From contig NZ_JBPJAQ010000003.1 in NCBI RefSeq assembly GCF_051172195.1, forward strand, positions 1 to 64,000: DNA of 64,000 nucleotides, read 5' to 3'. This document shows, piece after piece, positions 61,002 to 64,000 of the stretch (the stretch's first letter is position 1; every line of letters starts with the position of its first letter). Below the pieces are notes generated by a model. It worked only from the letters and a program-made list of their open reading frames with translations, was not told the origin of the DNA and did no database searches. The DNA comes from Paludibaculum fermentans_A (GTDB taxonomy: Bacteria; Acidobacteriota; Terriglobia; Bryobacterales; Bryobacteraceae). Made by a program: the position numbers and the translations under genes.

Positions 61002-62771
61002 TCAACGGCGATCGGTCCGGCCCGCGGCCGAAGCCCTTGCCCCGATCGGCAGCCCCATCCGGCGCAGCACCGCCTGGTAACGCGGATGCGCCAGCAGCCG
61101 GTCGAATCGCGGGTCGCCCGGTACGCGCAGCAGATAAACCGATCTCCGCTCCGCGGCCAGCTCCAACCAATTCAGCGCCTCGTCTTCCCGTCCCAGCCCC
61201 AGCAGCACCCGGCCGATATCGGCGGGGGATTGCTGCTCCGCCTGCAGCAACTCGTCCAGCACCCGCAGCGCTTCCGTTGTCTCTCCCGCCGCCGCCAGCG
61301 CGTGGCCCAGGCAGGATAGCGGGAACCCGGCATTCAGCGACAGCTTGCACGCCTCGCGGTAGGCTGCGATTGCCGGTGCAAGTTGCCCCGCCCACTCCTG
61401 GGCGCAGCCGATGCAGGCTGGAATCGGGGCATAGCCGGGCGCAATGTTCATCGCCAGGACACCCTGCCGTTCCGCCTCTTCAAAATGGCGCGCCCGCCCG
61501 TGGATATAGACCGCAATCGCCTGCATCAGCGGATTGAAGGGATCCACCGCCAGGCCCCGCTGGATCACGGCCTGAGCTTCCCCCAGCCGAAGCTGGGGCA
61601 GCAGGCACCAGAAGGCATACGCGATGTAGGCGATGGAAAGCGTCGGTTGCCGCTCAATCGCCCGTGTGAATTTCGCCTCCGCGGATGCCCATTGCCAGTC
61701 GCTGGCGCACTCCACTGAGGCCAGCGAACTCAGGCCCATCGCCGAATCGGGATCCAGCGCCAGCGCCTTCGCCGCTGCCTCCCTCGACAAGGGCACGGCC
61801 GCGCTCTCCTCGGCACGATAGAACCAGGCCAGCAGCAGATACCCGTGCGACAGCCCTGCCCACGCGGCCGCATACTCCGGCGCGCTCGACAGCGCCTCCT
61901 GAAAGCAATCCAGGCACTGGCGCAGATCCACAAACCGGCTGCCCAACGCGAACATGCCCCGCAAATACGCACTGTAGGCGTTCAGGTTCTCGGTCCGTGT
62001 CTCCTGGCTCGCCGGTCCCGGCCGTCCCCCCTGCGGAGCCACTTCAGCCGCCACCGCCTGCGCCAGTTCGTCCTGCAGGTCGAAGACATCTTTATACTCG
62101 CGCTGGTAAGTCTTCGAAAAGAGATGGAAGCCGGTATTTACGTCGATGAGCTGCGCCGTCACTCGCAGTTGGTTGCCGGCCTTCCGGACACTGCCTTCCA
62201 GCACCGTCGTCACGTTCAGCTTGGCGCCCACCTCGCGCAAGTCTTCGTTCAGCCCCTTGAAACGGAACGCTGAGGTCCGCGCCACCACCTGCAGCTCCGG
62301 GACGCAGGCCAGGCGGTTGATCAGCTCCTCCGTCAAGCCGTCGCTGAAATACTCGTTCTCCACGTCAGCGCTCATGTTCACGAACGGCAGCACCGCTATG
62401 CGTGATCGCCCGTCTGTCGCCGGCGCGGCCTTGATCCCGGCGGCCGCCTGCTCCCTCATCTGCGGGACATAACTCCCCTTGGGGATCCCGATGAGGATCT
62501 GATCCTGGGCTCCCTCGCCCGCATAGTATTCCACCAGCTTCGACCTCAGCTTCGCAGCCTGGATCCGGACGATGTTGTCTACGCGCGGATCAAAGTCCTG
62601 GCCGCGATCGAAGACCTCCACGCCCAAGGTGTATTCCTTCAAATCGTCCGCCCGACCCGAGAGTGTGGCCCCCACCACGAACCGCAGGAAACGGATCAGT
62701 CGCGCCGATTGTGAGAACAAGGGGCTCGCCAGAATCCGTTCGACTTGCGCATCAATGTCAGCCGGGCTCAT
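61002..62771 (-). CDS. FlgO-like/TPR regulator-type protein
   Basis: About 589 residues from ATG 62771. Three parts: an N-terminal domain (IRFLRFVVGATL ... YTLGVEVFDRGQDFDPRVDNIVRIQAAKLR), a FlgO/TolB-like domain (IAVLPFVNMSADVENEYFSDGLTEELINRL; VTTVLEGSVRKAGNQLRVTAQLIDVNTG) and C-terminal TPRs (~260-580). This architecture is common in acidobacteria, often annotated as adenylate-cyclase-like, although no cyclase domain is present. Probably a signalling or scaffold protein. Confidence 0.85.
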   Translation of the reverse strand: MSPADIDAQVERILASPLFSQSARLIRFLRFVVGATLSGRADDLKEYTLGVEVFDRGQDFDPRVDNIVRIQAAKLRSKLVEYYAGEGAQDQILIGIPKGSYVPQMREQAAAGIKAAPATDGRSRIAVLPFVNMSADVENEYFSDGLTEELINRLACVPELQVVARTSAFRFKGLNEDLREVGAKLNVTTVLEGSVRKAGNQLRVTAQLIDVNTGFHLFSKTYQREYKDVFDLQDELAQAVAAEVAPQGGRPGPASQETRTENLNAYSAYLRGMFALGSRFVDLRQCLDCFQEALSSAPEYAAAWAGLSHGYLLLAWFYRAEESAAVPLSREAAAKALALDPDSAMGLSSLASVECASDWQWASAEAKFTRAIERQPTLSIAYIAYAFWCLLPQLRLGEAQAVIQRGLAVDPFNPLMQAIAVYIHGRARHFEEAERQGVLAMNIAPGYAPIPACIGCAQEWAGQLAPAIAAYREACKLSLNAGFPLSCLGHALAAAGETTEALRVLDELLQAEQQSPADIGRVLLGLGREDEALNWLELAAERRSVYLLRVPGDPRFDRLLAHPRYQAVLRRMGLPIGARASAAGRTDRR

Positions 62772-62911
62772 GCCATCCAACCCTCTGGGAGCAGGTGAAG
62801 TAGTCCGCCGGTCCCAAACAGTACAAATGCGGACGCTTTGCTATTTCTAGGAGTGTACCGTGACCTAGTCCCAAAAGGGCCAACGGCACCACAATCCACC
62901 GAATCCGCCCA

Positions 62912-63047
62912 GGGGACGTTCATTCCTGGCACAAACGCAAACCTCCGCAAGCTCAACACTCTCCCATGGGGACGTTCATCCCTGGCACAACCGAATACCT
63001 CTGAAAGCTCAACTCTCTCTCCCTGTTGCCAGGGCGTGAACGTCCCC
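62912..63047. repeat. REP-like repeat cluster
   Basis: Two direct units GGGGACGTTCAT(T/C)CCTGGCA begin at 62912 and 62968 (period 56), and a third is inverted (TGCCAGGGCGTGAACGTCCCC, ending 63047). Direct plus inverted copies make a palindrome pair. This is a different REP family from the one at 1.8 kb. Confidence 0.75.
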
Positions 63048-63057
63048 CAACCGAAAG

Positions 63058-63104
63058 CCCCCAACCCCCTCCGTCGCCCACCCCAAGAACCACCCCATTT
63101 CCCC
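63058..63104 (-). other. Second G-quadruplex-capable tract
   Basis: C-runs on the plus strand at 63058-63062, 63065-63069, 63077-63079, 63081-63084, 63093-63096 and 63101-63104 mean G-runs on the minus strand with short loops. It lies between the FlgO-TPR gene and the next hypothetical. Confidence 0.4.
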
Positions 63105-63231
63105 ACATGAACCTTCCTTCATCACGGGACTTCCAAAAATATCTTCTCCCCTGCAATCAATACATTGCAGATATTCCACTCCTAAATCCTAGGTTTACCC
63201 TCTCCAACAATGGGTATAGAAGACATTTCCT

Positions 63232-63711
63232 ATGAACATACCCGAACCAGTCGATTGCGCCTTCCCGGACATCGACCTCCTCACTCACCATGCCAAGGTC
63301 GTCGAGGATGGCATCCTCACCGGCCCCAAAGCCTCCGCCGTCACCACCTTCTGCGAACGCAAGGAGTACTTCAGGAAAGTTCGTGCCGCTGTCCACGAAC
63401 AGTACAAACCCGCCACCACCTACCAGCACATCCTGGCCGACCGCATGGCCGAATGCATCTGGCGCGCCGAACGCTACGCCTCCTTCGAAGCCAATGCCCT
63501 CACCCTCCAAATCCAACGCCAATGGGACAACACCAACGAACTCGTCGCCAAAGCCAGCCCCGGGATCCACGCTTATCAGGCCTGGATCACCATGGACCCC
63601 GCCCAGCGCAAATCCCTCCAGGAAGCCCTCAAACTCGAGGAACGCTACTGGCGCCGCCACCGCACCCTCGCCGCCGAACTGCGCCTGGTCCAGAGCCTCT
63701 ACCCCAACTAA
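63232..63711 (+). CDS. Hypothetical protein
   Basis: 159 residues, mostly helical, basic at the C-terminus. No recognised family, signal or membrane segment. A typical acidobacterial small conserved protein. ATG 63232 has only a weak ribosome site. The stop is 104 bases before an IS701 transposase. Confidence 0.6.
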   Translation: MNIPEPVDCAFPDIDLLTHHAKVVEDGILTGPKASAVTTFCERKEYFRKVRAAVHEQYKPATTYQHILADRMAECIWRAERYASFEANALTLQIQRQWDNTNELVAKASPGIHAYQAWITMDPAQRKSLQEALKLEERYWRRHRTLAAELRLVQSLYPN

Positions 63712-63768
63712 CCCGCGACCCCAGAAAAGGACCCCCCTATGCCCCTCACTCACATCTCCGAGAAACGC

Positions 63769-63815
63769 CTAGTACTACTGGGTCACAAACGAACAATTTG
63801 TTGTAGAATTGTTTC
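63769..63815. mobile_element. Left end region of an IS701-like element
   Basis: CTAGTACTACTGGGTCACAA begins at 63769 and an inverted repeat GAACAATT-TGTTGTAG-AATTGTT follows just before the GTG start. This is probably the terminal repeat and promoter region; the other end is outside the window. Confidence 0.4.
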
Positions 63816-64000
63816 GTGGGAACACGTCATACTGCGCCAGGCCCACAAGAGAGACGCTTCGCGGCATATGTGGAGGGCCTGGCGAACGCCGCGGGGCACG
63901 AAGACCGGCACGCCCCTTTGAAGAACTACTGCAAAGGCCTGCTATTGCCCGGTGAACGCAAGAGCATTGAGCCGATGGCCGCCCGCCTGGATCCGGAGAA
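63816..64000 (+). CDS. IS701-family transposase, cut by window end
   Basis: GTG 63816 starts a frame that is open to the window edge. It reads RRFAAYVEGLANAAGHEDRH, then APLKNYCKGLLLPGERKS and IEPMAARLDPE, the conserved IS701 N-terminus (FAAYVEGLxxxxGHxDRxxPLxxYCxGLLLPGERKSxEPMAARL). Only about 61 residues are visible. Confidence 0.88.
   Translation, partial: MGTRHTAPGPQERRFAAYVEGLANAAGHEDRHAPLKNYCKGLLLPGERKSIEPMAARLDPE

Noticed and set aside
1..64000. CRISPR array, tRNA or rRNA
   Set aside because: No short-spaced identical repeats with unique spacers, no cloverleaf arms and no rRNA-like stretches were recognised. The 131-bp array has units too long and no variable spacers of CRISPR type.

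Overview
The window looks like chromosomal DNA of an acidobacterium of the Bryobacterales/Solibacteraceae type (Candidatus Solibacter or Paludibaculum relatives). The evidence is high GC, a 1082-residue secreted protein ending in a TIGR03437-like 'Solibacter' C-terminal domain, two PadR plus duplicated-permease (ADOP) pairs, a DVUA0089/PEP-CTERM-like protein, a FlgO-TPR protein of the common acidobacterial type, and IS1182 and IS701 elements. No rRNA, tRNA or CRISPR array was recognised.

Layout. 0-2.3 kb: junk-rich accessory DNA with the tail of a polymorphic-toxin-like protein, a candidate immunity gene, a REP-associated transposase (RAYT), its palindrome, and a decapitated pilin-like fragment. 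2.3-3.6 kb: two secreted proteins. 3.7-8.5 kb: a tight minus-strand operon (siroheme-type dehydrogenase, Hsp70-like, Ca2+/H+ antiporter, cyclase-family hydrolase, SDR). Divergent from it, 8.5-17.9 kb is a complete nitrate-assimilation operon: hemD, cobA, a fused FeS/membrane-anchor subunit, molybdopterin nitrate reductase, NirB, NirD and a NarK-type transporter. The two operons meet at a CCATATGG palindrome, so siroheme synthesis is placed beside the enzyme that needs it.

18-26.8 kb holds housekeeping and accessory genes: a methyltransferase, an F420-type reductase divergent from an AraC regulator, a Tat-exported sulfatase, and a PadR/ADOP pair. 27.1-33.9 kb is a small glycan or secondary-metabolite island: a radical SAM/SPASM plus glycosyltransferase fusion (with a frameshift), a TylF-like and a CmcI-like protein, and a third methyltransferase. 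It is bracketed by 223-bp direct repeats made from a DinB-like gene and its truncated copy. 34-44.4 kb holds GrpB-like, TIGR03437, methyltransferase, vanadium-haloperoxidase-like, AraC, ICL/PEP-mutase, SanA-like and GH43 genes.

44.5-46.2 kb is a complete IS1182-like element with recognisable ends. 46.3-50 kb carries a peroxiredoxin and a second PadR/ADOP pair. 50.1-54.9 kb holds a DUF3142/TPR two-gene operon flanked on both sides by copies of a ~131-bp hairpin repeat, in an array of seven on the right. 55.8-59.3 kb is an accessory island, partly less GC-rich: a PD-(D/E)XK-like protein, an HNH endonuclease, a UPF0489 (peptide-arginase-like) protein beside a small Cys-tailed reading frame, and an IS21-type terminal remnant. 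59.6-64 kb: an FAD monooxygenase, a FlgO-TPR protein, a REP cluster, a hypothetical gene and the start of an IS701 transposase cut by the window edge.

All calls rest on reading the sequence and recalled family knowledge; no database search was run.
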